DNA of 8,204 nt from Pseudomonadota bacterium (GTDB lineage: Bacteria; Myxococcota; Polyangia; GCA-2747355; JACKDQ01), in contig JAUVBO010000082.1 of NCBI GenBank assembly GCA_030591195.1, forward strand, positions 1-8,204, read 5' to 3'. The stretch's first letter is position 1. The number at the start of each line of letters is the position of its first letter. Below, in pieces: positions 1 to 6,327 of this stretch. The notes beneath the pieces were generated by a model. That model was given only the letters and a program-made list of their open reading frames with translations. It was not told where the DNA came from and searched no databases. A program made the position numbers and the translations under genes.

Positions 1-1118
1 CCCAGCCCGCCGCCAGCCCAGGGAACATACCGCCGCCACGGCGGCGGCGGCTCGGGCGATCCGGCGCTCTCGATCGCCACCGTCCCCATTTCGAGCAGCT
101 CGCCCGTGTCGACGTCGGCCTTCTCGACATCGACGCCAGCCTGGGCGAGCTGCATCAGCAGCCGATCGCGCTGGGCGTTGCTGCCGTTGGCCTCTCCCAT
201 CTCGGCCGCGAATAGCTCCTTCATCGTGCCAGCCAGGTGATCGGCCGTGTATTCGGGCGCCACCTGATGCAGCAATCGAGCCAGCGCCACCTGCAGCTCC
301 GACGCCCGCTGATAGCGTTCGGCCGGATCGGACCGCAGCGCGCGCAACACGACCTGGTCGATCCCCGGGCTCAGATCCGGGTTGTGGCTGCTCGGGGGAA
401 CGACCTTGCCGGCGCGCACCCGCTCGAGCGTATCGGCTTCGCCTTCCCCTTCAAAGCAGCGCACGCCGGTCAAGCTCTCGTAGAGCACCGCCCCCAGCGA
501 GAAGATGTCGCTGCGGGGGTCGGCGCTCCCGCCTCGAGCCTGCTCGGGGGAGATGTAGCACGGCTTGCCCCGCACCACCCGGTCGTCGTCCCCCGCCTTG
601 GTAGCGGCCAGCGCGATACCGAAGTCGGCGAGCTTCACCTGGCCGGTGTAGGAGATGAGCACGTTGTGGGGTGAGACGTCGCGGTGCACGACCACTTGCG
701 GACGGCCGTTGCCATCGGTGTAGGAATGGGCGTAGTGCAGGCCCTTGCAGATCTCGGTTGCTGTATACAGCGCGGCTGCGACGTCGAGCTTGGTACCGGC
801 CTCGGCGACGCGTCCGATCACCCGATGTAGGTTCTGGCCCCGGATGTACTCCATCGCCAGAAAATAGACGCCGTCCACTTCCCCGAAGTCGAAGACCTGG
901 GTGATGTTGCCATGGCTGAGCGGGAGCGCGATCTTCGCCTCGCCGACGAACAGCCGCATGAAGTCACTGTTCTGTGACAGGTGCGGCAGGATCCGCTTGA
1001 TACAGACGAGCTTCTCGGTGCCGGCGGCAGCAGCCAGGCGGGCCTTGAAGACCTCCGCCATGCCGCCCTTGGCGATCGGCTCGATAAGCTGGTAGCGACC
1101 GAAAACAGTTACAGACAT
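1..1118 (-). CDS. Pkn-type Ser/Thr protein kinase, N-terminal 372 residues (runs off left edge)
   Basis: A eukaryotic-like kinase that should phosphorylate Ser/Thr of cytoplasmic targets. All core elements are visible: the glycine loop AKGGMAEVF (residues 16-24), the ATP-anchoring lysine in VCIKRI (K41), the helix-C glutamate (E60), the catalytic loop HRDVSPHN (145-152, D147 catalytic), the DFG motif (165-167) and the activation-segment end YISPEQAR (188-195). The kinase fold ends near residue 285. A polar linker follows, then a proline run and WRRYVPWAGGG at the window edge, which looks like the lead-in to a membrane segment, so the missing part probably holds a transmembrane helix and a periplasmic or repeat domain. 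The start is unambiguous because an in-frame TGA lies directly before the ATG (positions 1121-1119). No Shine-Dalgarno is visible. The HRDxSPxN form is typical of Myxococcota kinases. It is transcribed away from the lipoprotein/motor genes; a regulatory link to them is inference. Confidence 0.95.
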   Translation of the reverse strand, partial: MSVTVFGRYQLIEPIAKGGMAEVFKARLAAAAGTEKLVCIKRILPHLSQNSDFMRLFVGEAKIALPLSHGNITQVFDFGEVDGVYFLAMEYIRGQNLHRVIGRVAEAGTKLDVAAALYTATEICKGLHYAHSYTDGNGRPQVVVHRDVSPHNVLISYTGQVKLADFGIALAATKAGDDDRVVRGKPCYISPEQARGGSADPRSDIFSLGAVLYESLTGVRCFEGEGEADTLERVRAGKVVPPSSHNPDLSPGIDQVVLRALRSDPAERYQRASELQVALARLLHQVAPEYTADHLAGTMKELFAAEMGEANGSNAQRDRLLMQLAQAGVDVEKADVDTGELLEMGTVAIESAGSPEPPPPWRRYVPWAGGGL

Positions 1119-1137
1119 TCACGTTTGCCGTTGGTGC

Positions 1138-1167
1138 AGAATACCCACACGTCCCGAGCCATCGCAA
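1138..1167 (-). promoter_or_regulatory. Weak sigma70-like promoter candidate for the kinase
   Basis: On the minus strand TTGCGA (1167-1162) and TATTCT (1143-1138) are 18 bp apart, each matching 4 of 6 consensus bases. Transcription would begin about 13 nt before the kinase ATG, consistent with the missing Shine-Dalgarno. Matches this weak occur often by chance. Confidence 0.22.
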
Positions 1168-1230
1168 GCGCCCATTCGCGGTTTGGGAGGAAGGCGGGAG
1201 GCAGAGGGAGCGGGGGTGAAGTCGCCAAGG

Positions 1231-1279
1231 TGCAACCCCGGTGGTTGCAGCTCACCCGCCGGAGGTGGGGCGAGGTGAG
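1231..1279. repeat. Two adjacent hairpins in the divergent intergenic region
   Basis: Hairpin A has perfect 7-bp arms TGCAACC (1231-1237) and GGTTGCA (1243-1249) with a 5-nt loop. Directly beside it, hairpin B pairs CTCACCCGCC (1251-1260) with 1269-1279, ten base pairs with one bulged A (1273) and an 8-nt loop. Neither is followed by a T run, so they are not classical intrinsic terminators. They lie upstream of both divergent genes and could be protein-binding sites or leader structure. The arms are seen directly; any function is unknown. Confidence 0.5.
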
Positions 1280-1379
1280 GGCAGGTAAGGCATTGCAGTT
1301 TTTCGATAAGCCGCCGTCACACTCGGCCGCCAAACTGTGGCATGCTCTGCACAGCGCCTGAACCCTGATGACTGGGCAG

Positions 1380-1404
1380 TAGCGAGTCGGCAAGCTCCTC
1401 GCTA
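1380..1404. repeat. 7-bp inverted repeat upstream of the sigma54-like element
   Basis: TAGCGAG (1380-1386) and CTCGCTA (1398-1404) are perfect inverted arms around an 11-bp spacer, with arm centres 18 bp apart. It abuts the sigma54-like -24 box. The spacing could fit a dimeric regulator contacting the same DNA face, but it is unusually close to the promoter for an enhancer site. Confidence 0.4.
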
Positions 1405-1420
1405 TGGCACAACTGTTGTA
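1405..1420 (+). promoter_or_regulatory. Candidate sigma54 (RpoN) promoter, -24/-12
   Basis: TGGCAC (1405-1410), five bases, then TTGTA (1416-1420). The distance from the GG of the -24 box to the G of the -12 box is 12 bp, exactly as in the TGGCACG-N4-TTGCW consensus. The -24 half is perfect. The -12 half has T instead of the usual C (GT for GC), which normally weakens RpoN binding. Transcription would start near 1431, leaving a leader of about 45 nt before the lipoprotein ATG. Sigma54 promoters are numerous in myxobacteria, which makes the match more plausible, but it rests on one site. Confidence 0.4.
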
Positions 1421-1446
1421 GGACGGCAGCTGTTGTAAGCCGACAG
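1413..1446. repeat. Two tandem copies of a 17-bp direct repeat
   Basis: CTGTTGTAGGACGGCAG (1413-1429) is followed without a gap by CTGTTGTAAGCCGACAG (1430-1446), with 14 of 17 bases identical. The first copy overlaps the sigma54-like -12 box and the second covers the expected transcription start. Tandem sites there would suit a repressor, or the repeat may be a chance duplication. Confidence 0.5.
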
Positions 1447-1460
1447 CGGTGCCCGCCGCA

Positions 1461-1468
1461 GGGAGGAA
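1461..1468 (+). promoter_or_regulatory. Strong ribosome binding site of the VWA lipoprotein gene
   Basis: GGGAGGAA lies 8 nt before the ATG at 1477 and fixes this start over other in-frame codons. Confidence 0.8.
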
Positions 1469-1476
1469 CGATTCTC

Positions 1477-4065
1477 ATGCGTCAGCCCCAGAAACAGTCT
1501 GGCCCCGGCAGCCGCCACAGAAGAAGCGCCGCCAACCGGATCGCTCGCGCCGCGTTGCTCGCCGTGCTCGTCGGCGGCTGCACCGACGTTGGCCTCTATC
1601 AATGGAAGCACGACCCGTTCCAGGCCAACAAGGTCACGATCAGCGGGACCGTCTGCACCGACGACCCGCGCCAACGAAACTTCCCGGTCAAGATCATGTT
1701 CATCATCGACTCGTCGCTCTCGGTCCAGGCGGACGAGAATGACCCGACGGGCTATCGCGGCAAGGCCGTCGATCAGGTGTTGAGCGATCTCGGCAAGAAC
1801 GCCAACTACCACTTCGGCCTGATCGCCTTCGCTGGCAAGCCTCGCAACCTGATCGAGGAAGGCTTCACCCAGGACTCGGCCAAGCTCAGCGCCGCGGCCG
1901 CCGCGGTCCAAGGCAGCCTCGGAGTCAGTGGCTGCTTCGCGGGTCGGTGCCGCGACATCCGCGCCGCCACCAGCCTGGCCTCGTCAGTGATCACCGGCGA
2001 CATCCTCGCCGGCGACCCCGGCGCCCTGTCGCGCACCTCATATATCGTGGTCCTGTTCTCCAACGGCTCCCCGATTCCGCCCATCGGTCGGTGCTCCTGC
2101 CGCGATCGTCAGTCCGAGCAACTCCCTGAAAATTGGAAGGATTGCCCGTGGGACGAGTGCGACGGCTGCAAGGTGACCTGTCCGCCGAACTCGGAGTGCA
2201 AGGACACCCTCTGCTTCCCGATCTGCGACCCGGAGTGCCCTGACCGCCAGTACTGCGACAGCGACTTCCTCTGCAAGGAGCCGAACGACGATGACGCCCC
2301 CCTGGCGGGCACACCCACCGTGCCGCCCCTGCGGCCCACGCCCGTGAGCATCCCGGACACATTCACTTACTGGGTGCTGCCCCAGCAGCACGGCCTCGAC
2401 CTGTCCCAGGTCACCGCCGCCGATCCGTCCGCCACCGCCGGCGCCTGCGTCGCCTCCTGCGTCTATTATCCAGGCGGTGGCCACACCGACTCCTGCGAGG
2501 AACGGCTGCTGGTCAACGAGGTCCGCGAGCTGAAGCTGTTCGCCAAGAAGAACGGCGCCGCGGGCCTGCAGTTCCACACGGCCTACCTGCCGGACAAGGT
2601 CGACTACTCGGCCAACCAGACCAGCCCGTTCGCCCCCCTCTGCAACGACCCGGTGGGCGAGCAGGAGCGCGCACGCCGGCTGCTCAGCGAGATGGCGTTC
2701 GCCGGCGACGGCGGGTTCATCCAGTACAACCTGCCCGAGGTGATCAACTTCGCGGACATCGACCTGCACACCACCCGCGATCCGCTGGTGATCAAAGAGC
2801 TGGTAGTGACCAATGGCAACGTCATCGCCACCTCGACCGGGATCCTGCCGGACACCGACCAGGACGGCCTCGACGACTCCACCGAGGCCGCGCTCGGCAC
2901 CTGCCCCAACGATCGCGACACCGACGGAGACGGCATCGCAGACGCGGTGGAGGTCAAGGTCCTCGGCTCCAGCCCGCTGACGCCGGACGACCCGATCGAG
3001 TGCATCGACCTCGAGTTCACCCTCGCCACCAACGACGACATCTGCAACCCGATCGACCCGAACAGCGGCCCGACCCCGTGTGACGGGGCGAAGCAGGGCT
3101 GCGGCCCCGGCGAGCTCGAGTGCGTTGACTGCCCCACCACCGGCTTCGCCTGCGACGGCGCGAGCTGCGTCCGAACCTGGAGGACGTACGAGGACCGCGA
3201 CCAGGACACGCTCAACGCCTGCGAGGAGCGCCTGCTGGGGACCATCGACAGCCTGGTCGACAGCGACGCCGACGGTCTGCCGGACAAGGTCGAGTTCGTC
3301 GGCGGCACGAACTACCTCGCGGTCGACCCGCTGCAGGACATCGACTTCGATGGAATGGTCAATCGCGAGGAGATCCGCGGCCACACGGATGCGCGATCCA
3401 ACGACGCCCAGTCGTCGCTCGACCTCGCCTACCGCTACGAGGAGGTCGACCTCGGCATCAAGGAGGTGCTGAGCTTCAGCCAGCCACCGACGATCACCGG
3501 GGTCAAGATCAAGAACGCCTCGTCCAAGAGCGGCCCGGGGGTCGGCTTCCTGCGCTTCGATCCCGGGCCGCCCGCGCGGATCTCGTGGAAGGACGCCCGC
3601 GACACCCGCTCCGGCGGGGACTTCGGCGCCTGGGTCGACATCTCCGCGGCCACCAATGCGGAGGGCCTCCAGGTCACCAGCTGCCGCAAGGGCTCGGACG
3701 GCGAGTGCACCGAGGAGAGCCTCGAGCGGTTCATCACGGTGCTTGCCGAGGGGCCGGCCAACTACCCGCCGAAGCTGACGGTGGACAAGATCATCATCAG
3801 CTCGGCCCTGCGCAACTGCCTGCAGTTCCGGGTGCGCAACATCACCCTGCTCGAGACCGACATCGACCCGGTGCTACGCGAGCGGGGCAACAACAACGTC
3901 TACGTCTACTTCTCCCAAGCTCCCAAGAACGCCAAGGAAGGCTTCGGGATCTTCCGGATCAACAGCCAGCTGTTGAACTACATCGACACGCCGAGCGGGG
4001 GAATCCGGGAACCCCGAATCGCGGAGATCACGCTTACCGATGATGACTTCGTTCTTTTCGAGTAG
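1477..4065 (+). CDS. VWA-domain lipoprotein with Cys-rich insertion and TSP3-like calcium repeats
   Basis: A predicted 862-residue envelope lipoprotein. A basic N-region and hydrophobic stretch end in a lipobox, VGGC, with C35 as lipidation site. A VWA fold follows: strand IMFIID with the MIDAS motif D78-S-S80-L-S82, a helix like RDIRAATSLAS (159-169), strand IVVLFSNG (190-197), helix VRELKLFAKK (349-358), then LLSEMAFAGDGGF (402-414). The usual SDG aspartate is Asn (N196). Between the SNG strand and the next helix is an insertion of about 140 residues with 12 cysteines at 206-266, EGF-like in density. Residues 459-632 hold five acidic DxDxD loops of the thrombospondin type 3 kind (459, 481, 573, 595, 621), one degenerate. 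The C-terminal 230 residues are unrecognised and probably beta-rich. Likely role: calcium-stabilised adhesion or scaffold protein on the outer membrane. It overlaps the next gene by 26 nt. Partner and substrate are unknown. Confidence 0.92.
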   Translation: MRQPQKQSGPGSRHRRSAANRIARAALLAVLVGGCTDVGLYQWKHDPFQANKVTISGTVCTDDPRQRNFPVKIMFIIDSSLSVQADENDPTGYRGKAVDQVLSDLGKNANYHFGLIAFAGKPRNLIEEGFTQDSAKLSAAAAAVQGSLGVSGCFAGRCRDIRAATSLASSVITGDILAGDPGALSRTSYIVVLFSNGSPIPPIGRCSCRDRQSEQLPENWKDCPWDECDGCKVTCPPNSECKDTLCFPICDPECPDRQYCDSDFLCKEPNDDDAPLAGTPTVPPLRPTPVSIPDTFTYWVLPQQHGLDLSQVTAADPSATAGACVASCVYYPGGGHTDSCEERLLVNEVRELKLFAKKNGAAGLQFHTAYLPDKVDYSANQTSPFAPLCNDPVGEQERARRLLSEMAFAGDGGFIQYNLPEVINFADIDLHTTRDPLVIKELVVTNGNVIATSTGILPDTDQDGLDDSTEAALGTCPNDRDTDGDGIADAVEVKVLGSSPLTPDDPIECIDLEFTLATNDDICNPIDPNSGPTPCDGAKQGCGPGELECVDCPTTGFACDGASCVRTWRTYEDRDQDTLNACEERLLGTIDSLVDSDADGLPDKVEFVGGTNYLAVDPLQDIDFDGMVNREEIRGHTDARSNDAQSSLDLAYRYEEVDLGIKEVLSFSQPPTITGVKIKNASSKSGPGVGFLRFDPGPPARISWKDARDTRSGGDFGAWVDISAATNAEGLQVTSCRKGSDGECTEESLERFITVLAEGPANYPPKLTVDKIIISSALRNCLQFRVRNITLLETDIDPVLRERGNNNVYVYFSQAPKNAKEGFGIFRINSQLLNYIDTPSGGIREPRIAEITLTDDDFVLFE
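2851..3345 (+). repeat. Internal duplication of a ~50-residue calcium-repeat pair
   Basis: Residues 459-511 and 573-623 of the VWA lipoprotein align without large gaps: an acidic loop, E..LGT, a second acidic loop 22 residues later, VE..G, then DP...ID. The two copies (2851-3009 and 3193-3345) are separated by a Cys-containing linker of about 60 residues. Protein similarity is clear, with shared D-D.D-L, E--LGT and D-D-DG--D-VE positions; the DNA has diverged, so the duplication is old. Confidence 0.6.
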
Positions 4066-4975
4066 ATCCACGCCCCGCCTGCTGACGGTCCTGCCGACAG
4101 TCCTGCTGACGGCGTTGCTGACGGCCGCCTGTGGCAGCGACGAGACCGGCGAAAGCTGCGACGACGACGAGAGCCCCCAGCGCCCCGTGGCCCCCGAGAC
4201 CGCGGTGATCCTGAGCCAGCTCAAGCTAGAGAGCAGGATCACTCTCGGCGAAGGCGACCAGCGGGAGGTGCAGAACATCGCCAGCGCGGTCTTCGTCGAC
4301 ACCAGCCGGGTGAAGCGGATCACCCGCTCGCCGGACGATCAGCGCTTCTCGATGACCTGCTCCGGCCTGACCGGAGCGCCGGTGGATCAGTGCCGCCCGC
4401 CCCACACCGAGGACTGCTTCCAGGTCAAGCTGGAGATCGACGGGGTCGCGGTCAGCGGCGTTCCGGGCAACATCGACCTCGAGAACCGGGGCACCGGAAC
4501 CTACGTCGACACCGACGCGCCGGATCCCCTGTTCGGCGATGGCGACTTCACGGTCAAGGTCACCGGCAAGCAGGATCCGGCCTACTTTCCCTCCTACGAG
4601 CAGGCGCTGACGCCCCCTGATCCGCTCGAGGTCAAGGAGCCGCTGGTGAGCCAGCCGATCGGTCGCCGCGACCTCAAGGTCTGCTGGAACCGCGGCAACG
4701 GTACGGTGATCGAGATCTCGATCCAGATCGATCGGCTCGACCCGGGCGCCAGCACCGACACCGACAAGGTGATCTGCCTCGTGCGAGACGACGGTTGCCA
4801 CACCGTCCCTGTCGGCGCGTTCGACTGGCTCCAGCTGGGCGATATGGGCCCCGATGATCGTTTCAAGCTGAGTGTCACCAGACAGCGGATCGACGTGCAG
4901 ACCCTCGACGAGAAGACCGCGACCGAGATCAAAGGCGTGCGTCGGGTAGAGATGATCCTGCCGCAAGACAGCTGA
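4040..4975 (+). CDS. Lipoprotein of unknown function, translationally overlapping the VWA lipoprotein
   Basis: A 311-residue predicted lipoprotein that I do not recognise. The N-terminus has R9 and R13 and a Leu/Thr-rich hydrophobic core built from a four-residue repeat, ending in LTAAC with C31 as lipidation site. An acidic tether (residues 33-44) follows, then a mature domain with six more scattered cysteines (C107, C118, C126, C215, C246, C253; C40 is in the tether) and beta-type segments such as VIEISIQIDRLD (223-234) and RFKLSVTRQRIDV (274-286). It looks like an all-beta exported domain. The start overlaps the previous gene's end by 26 nt; GGAG at 4023-4026 is 13 nt before the first ATG, and a second ATG follows at 4043. 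The overlap points to coupled translation with the VWA lipoprotein, so the two may form a complex. No catalytic motif is visible. Confidence 0.85.
   Translation: MMTSFFSSRSTPRLLTVLPTVLLTALLTAACGSDETGESCDDDESPQRPVAPETAVILSQLKLESRITLGEGDQREVQNIASAVFVDTSRVKRITRSPDDQRFSMTCSGLTGAPVDQCRPPHTEDCFQVKLEIDGVAVSGVPGNIDLENRGTGTYVDTDAPDPLFGDGDFTVKVTGKQDPAYFPSYEQALTPPDPLEVKEPLVSQPIGRRDLKVCWNRGNGTVIEISIQIDRLDPGASTDTDKVICLVRDDGCHTVPVGAFDWLQLGDMGPDDRFKLSVTRQRIDVQTLDEKTATEIKGVRRVEMILPQDS
4079..4126 (+). repeat. Four tandem 12-bp repeats encoding the signal-peptide core
   Basis: Four consecutive 12-bp units begin at 4079, 4091, 4103 and 4115: CTGCTGACGGTC, CTGCCGACAGTC, CTGCTGACGGCG and TTGCTGACGGCC. They encode LLTV, LPTV, LLTA and LLTA, the whole hydrophobic core before the lipobox. 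The period is a multiple of three, so unit gain or loss would keep frame and change only signal-peptide length. Confidence 0.65.
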
Positions 4976-5138
4976 TAGCTCCGCTGCGAAGAAGACCCCT
5001 GTTGCTTTCGAGATAGGTTCTGGACGCTTATCGCGTGGACATGGTAGCTTTCCGTCACGGGACATTCGTATCTGTACCGCGACTGATTTCTCGATCTGAC
5101 CGAGCACCGGCGGTCGAGACCGAAAGGAGTTTCCCTGC
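4976..5138 (+). promoter_or_regulatory. Intergenic leader before the motor genes, with strong RBS
   Basis: This 163-nt gap separates the lipoprotein pair from the ExbB-family gene. The only clear signal is AAAGGAGT (5123-5130), with GGAG 9 nt before the ATG at 5139. A TGGACA (5036-5041) resembles a -35 box but has no matching -10 at proper spacing. GACCG/CGGTC arms around 5099-5116 make only a weak hairpin. No intrinsic terminator was seen, so read-through from the lipoprotein genes is possible, but a separate promoter would fit the gap length. Confidence 0.45.
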
Positions 5139-5780
5139 ATGTTCGACTTCCTGACCCAGGGTGGCTGGATGATGTGGGTTCTGCTCGCATGGTCCATCGT
5201 CGGCCTGGGGTTCATCATCGAGCGGGTGGTGGCGCTCTGGTTCCGCTACCGCATCGACCAGAAGGAGTTCGTCAAGCGGGTGCTGTTCTTCGTCTCCTCG
5301 AACAACTACGCCCGGGCGATCGAGGTCTGCAACGCCAAGCCGCGCCACCCGCTGAGCCTGACGCTCAAGGCCGGCCTGCTCAAGGCCAACAAGAGCGACA
5401 AGGAGATCCAGCGCTCGATGGAGGAGGAGATGCTCCGCACCCTCCCGGGGGTGCAGAAGAACATCGATTACGTGGCGATGGCGTCCAACAGCGCAACCTT
5501 GCTCGGCCTGCTGGGCACGATCTTCGGGCTGATCATGGCCTTCGAGGGCGTCGCCGGCAAGTCGGCCCAGCAGCGGCAGGAGCACCTGGCCAAGGGCATC
5601 TCGGTCGCGATGTACACCACCGCCTTCGGCCTGATCGTCGCGATCCCGTTCCTCTTCTGCCACTACTGGCTCAACCGACGGGCGGTCCGGATCATGGAGA
5701 CGGTCGAGGAATCATCGGTCCAGCTGCTGAACTACCTGGCGACCCGCCGCAGCGGCAAGCAACCGGGCCGGACGGCCTAG
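5139..5780 (+). CDS. MotA/TolQ/ExbB-family proton channel subunit
   Basis: An inner-membrane stator subunit that, with ExbD-type partners, turns proton flow into mechanical work across the periplasm. At 213 residues it is in the usual family range. Three membrane segments are visible: about 10-32, 112-137 (LLGLLGTIFGLIMAF, the conserved channel helix) and 153-176 (GISVAMYTTAFGLIVAIP, with the paired threonines T160/T161 and terminal VAIP typical of the family). Between the first two lies the cytoplasmic loop with the helical KSDKEIQRSMEEEM region (85-98). It opens a tight group with two ExbD-type genes, 31 nt before the first. One ExbB followed by two different ExbDs is the composition of Myxococcus AglR-AglQ-AglS, but many myxobacterial paralogues of unknown task share it, so I do not assign a symbol. 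Confidence 0.93.
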   Translation: MFDFLTQGGWMMWVLLAWSIVGLGFIIERVVALWFRYRIDQKEFVKRVLFFVSSNNYARAIEVCNAKPRHPLSLTLKAGLLKANKSDKEIQRSMEEEMLRTLPGVQKNIDYVAMASNSATLLGLLGTIFGLIMAFEGVAGKSAQQRQEHLAKGISVAMYTTAFGLIVAIPFLFCHYWLNRRAVRIMETVEESSVQLLNYLATRRSGKQPGRTA

Positions 5781-5811
5781 GCGGGCAAGGGCCGAACGAG
5801 CAGGCGGGACG

Positions 5812-6321
5812 ATGGCCAAGCTACGGAAACCGGAGGTCGAGGAACTCAACCTGATCCCGCTGATGAACCTCTTCGTCACGATGATCCCGCTGCTGTTGCT
5901 GACGGCGGCCTTCTACCACATCGGCATGGTCAGCGTGTCGGTCCCGACCCAGAGCGAGGCCGAGAGCGACGTGGCCACGGGCAAGGCCTCGGTGACGATG
6001 AACGTAAGGATGAAGGACGACGGCCTGACCCTCACCGCCAGCAGCGCGACCATCCCGGAGGCCGACCTCAAGGGCCTCGACGCCGTGATCCCCAAGAAGG
6101 GAAAGGGTCACGATCTCGAAAGGCTGAACAAGGTCCTCGAGGGGATCAAGCGCCGCTACGAACAGAGCGATACGATCATGCTGGTGCCGTCGAAGAAGAC
6201 CGTCTACGACGACATGATCGCGGTGATGGACGCCGCGCGCACGATGAAGGTGCCGCACAAGGGCAAGGACCGCAAGATCCCACTGTTCCCCGTCGTCGTC
6301 GTCACGAGCTTGGTGGAGTGA
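5812..6321 (+). CDS. ExbD/TolR-family subunit 1, membrane Asp replaced by Asn
   Basis: A 169-residue protein with a short cytoplasmic N-terminus, one membrane helix (about 14-36) and a periplasmic domain. The family's N-terminal helix usually reads PxxD, with the Asp carrying protons through the ExbB pore. Here it is IPLMN: proline is kept (P16) but the acid is N19 (codon AAC, 5866-5868). A second proline (P26) sits within the helix. The periplasmic domain keeps the ExbD pattern, TIMLVPSKKTVYDDMIAVMDAA (121-142), where the usual DK/DR motif is SKK, and ends in a hydrophobic strand, FPVVVVTSLV. It is somewhat longer than ExbD of E. coli, with a charged loop (93-103). The start follows AGGCGGGA at weak spacing. 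It probably pairs with ExbD-2 rather than acting alone in proton transfer. Confidence 0.9.
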   Translation: MAKLRKPEVEELNLIPLMNLFVTMIPLLLLTAAFYHIGMVSVSVPTQSEAESDVATGKASVTMNVRMKDDGLTLTASSATIPEADLKGLDAVIPKKGKGHDLERLNKVLEGIKRRYEQSDTIMLVPSKKTVYDDMIAVMDAARTMKVPHKGKDRKIPLFPVVVVTSLVE

Positions 6322-6327
6322 TGCGCC

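Larger units (their letters stand above)
1119..1476. other. Divergent intergenic regulatory region
   Basis: This 358-bp stretch separates the minus-strand kinase from the plus-strand lipoprotein gene and must hold the promoters for both. I see no convincing gene in it: the open frames here overlap the kinase start, have unnatural composition and lack ribosome binding sites. It contains a weak candidate promoter for the kinase, two adjacent hairpins (1231-1279), an inverted repeat (1380-1404), a sigma54-like element (1405-1420), a tandem 17-bp repeat (1413-1446) and the ribosome binding site of the lipoprotein gene (1461-1468). Bases 1281-1379 hold nothing I can name. Confidence 0.8.

Noticed and set aside
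1338..1351. TGGCATG...TGCA as a second sigma54 site
   Set aside because: GG-to-GC distance is 10 bp instead of 12, which RpoN does not tolerate.
237..1361. Plus-strand open frames opposite the kinase
   Set aside because: Arg/Pro-rich shadows; the minus strand encodes an intact kinase with every catalytic motif.
1109..1393. Minus-strand 94-codon frame in the divergent intergenic region
   Set aside because: It overlaps the kinase start in another frame, has no ribosome binding site, and reads through the inverted repeats as low-complexity Pro/Leu/Cys.
2038..3384. Long minus-strand open frame of 448 codons opposite the VWA lipoprotein
   Set aside because: It is the antisense shadow of a high-GC coding region: Val/Ala/Gly/Arg-rich, no domain, no ribosome binding site, and the plus strand shows clear VWA and TSP3 motifs.
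5022..5041. Sigma54 or sigma70 promoter before the ExbB gene
   Set aside because: TGGAC...TCGC is one base short of RpoN spacing, and TGGACA (5036-5041) has no -10 box at 16-19 bp.
4226..5218. Minus-strand open frame of 330 codons across the second lipoprotein and its downstream gap
   Set aside because: Antisense composition (Asp/Arg/Val runs) with no motif, and it would overlap the start of the clear ExbB gene.
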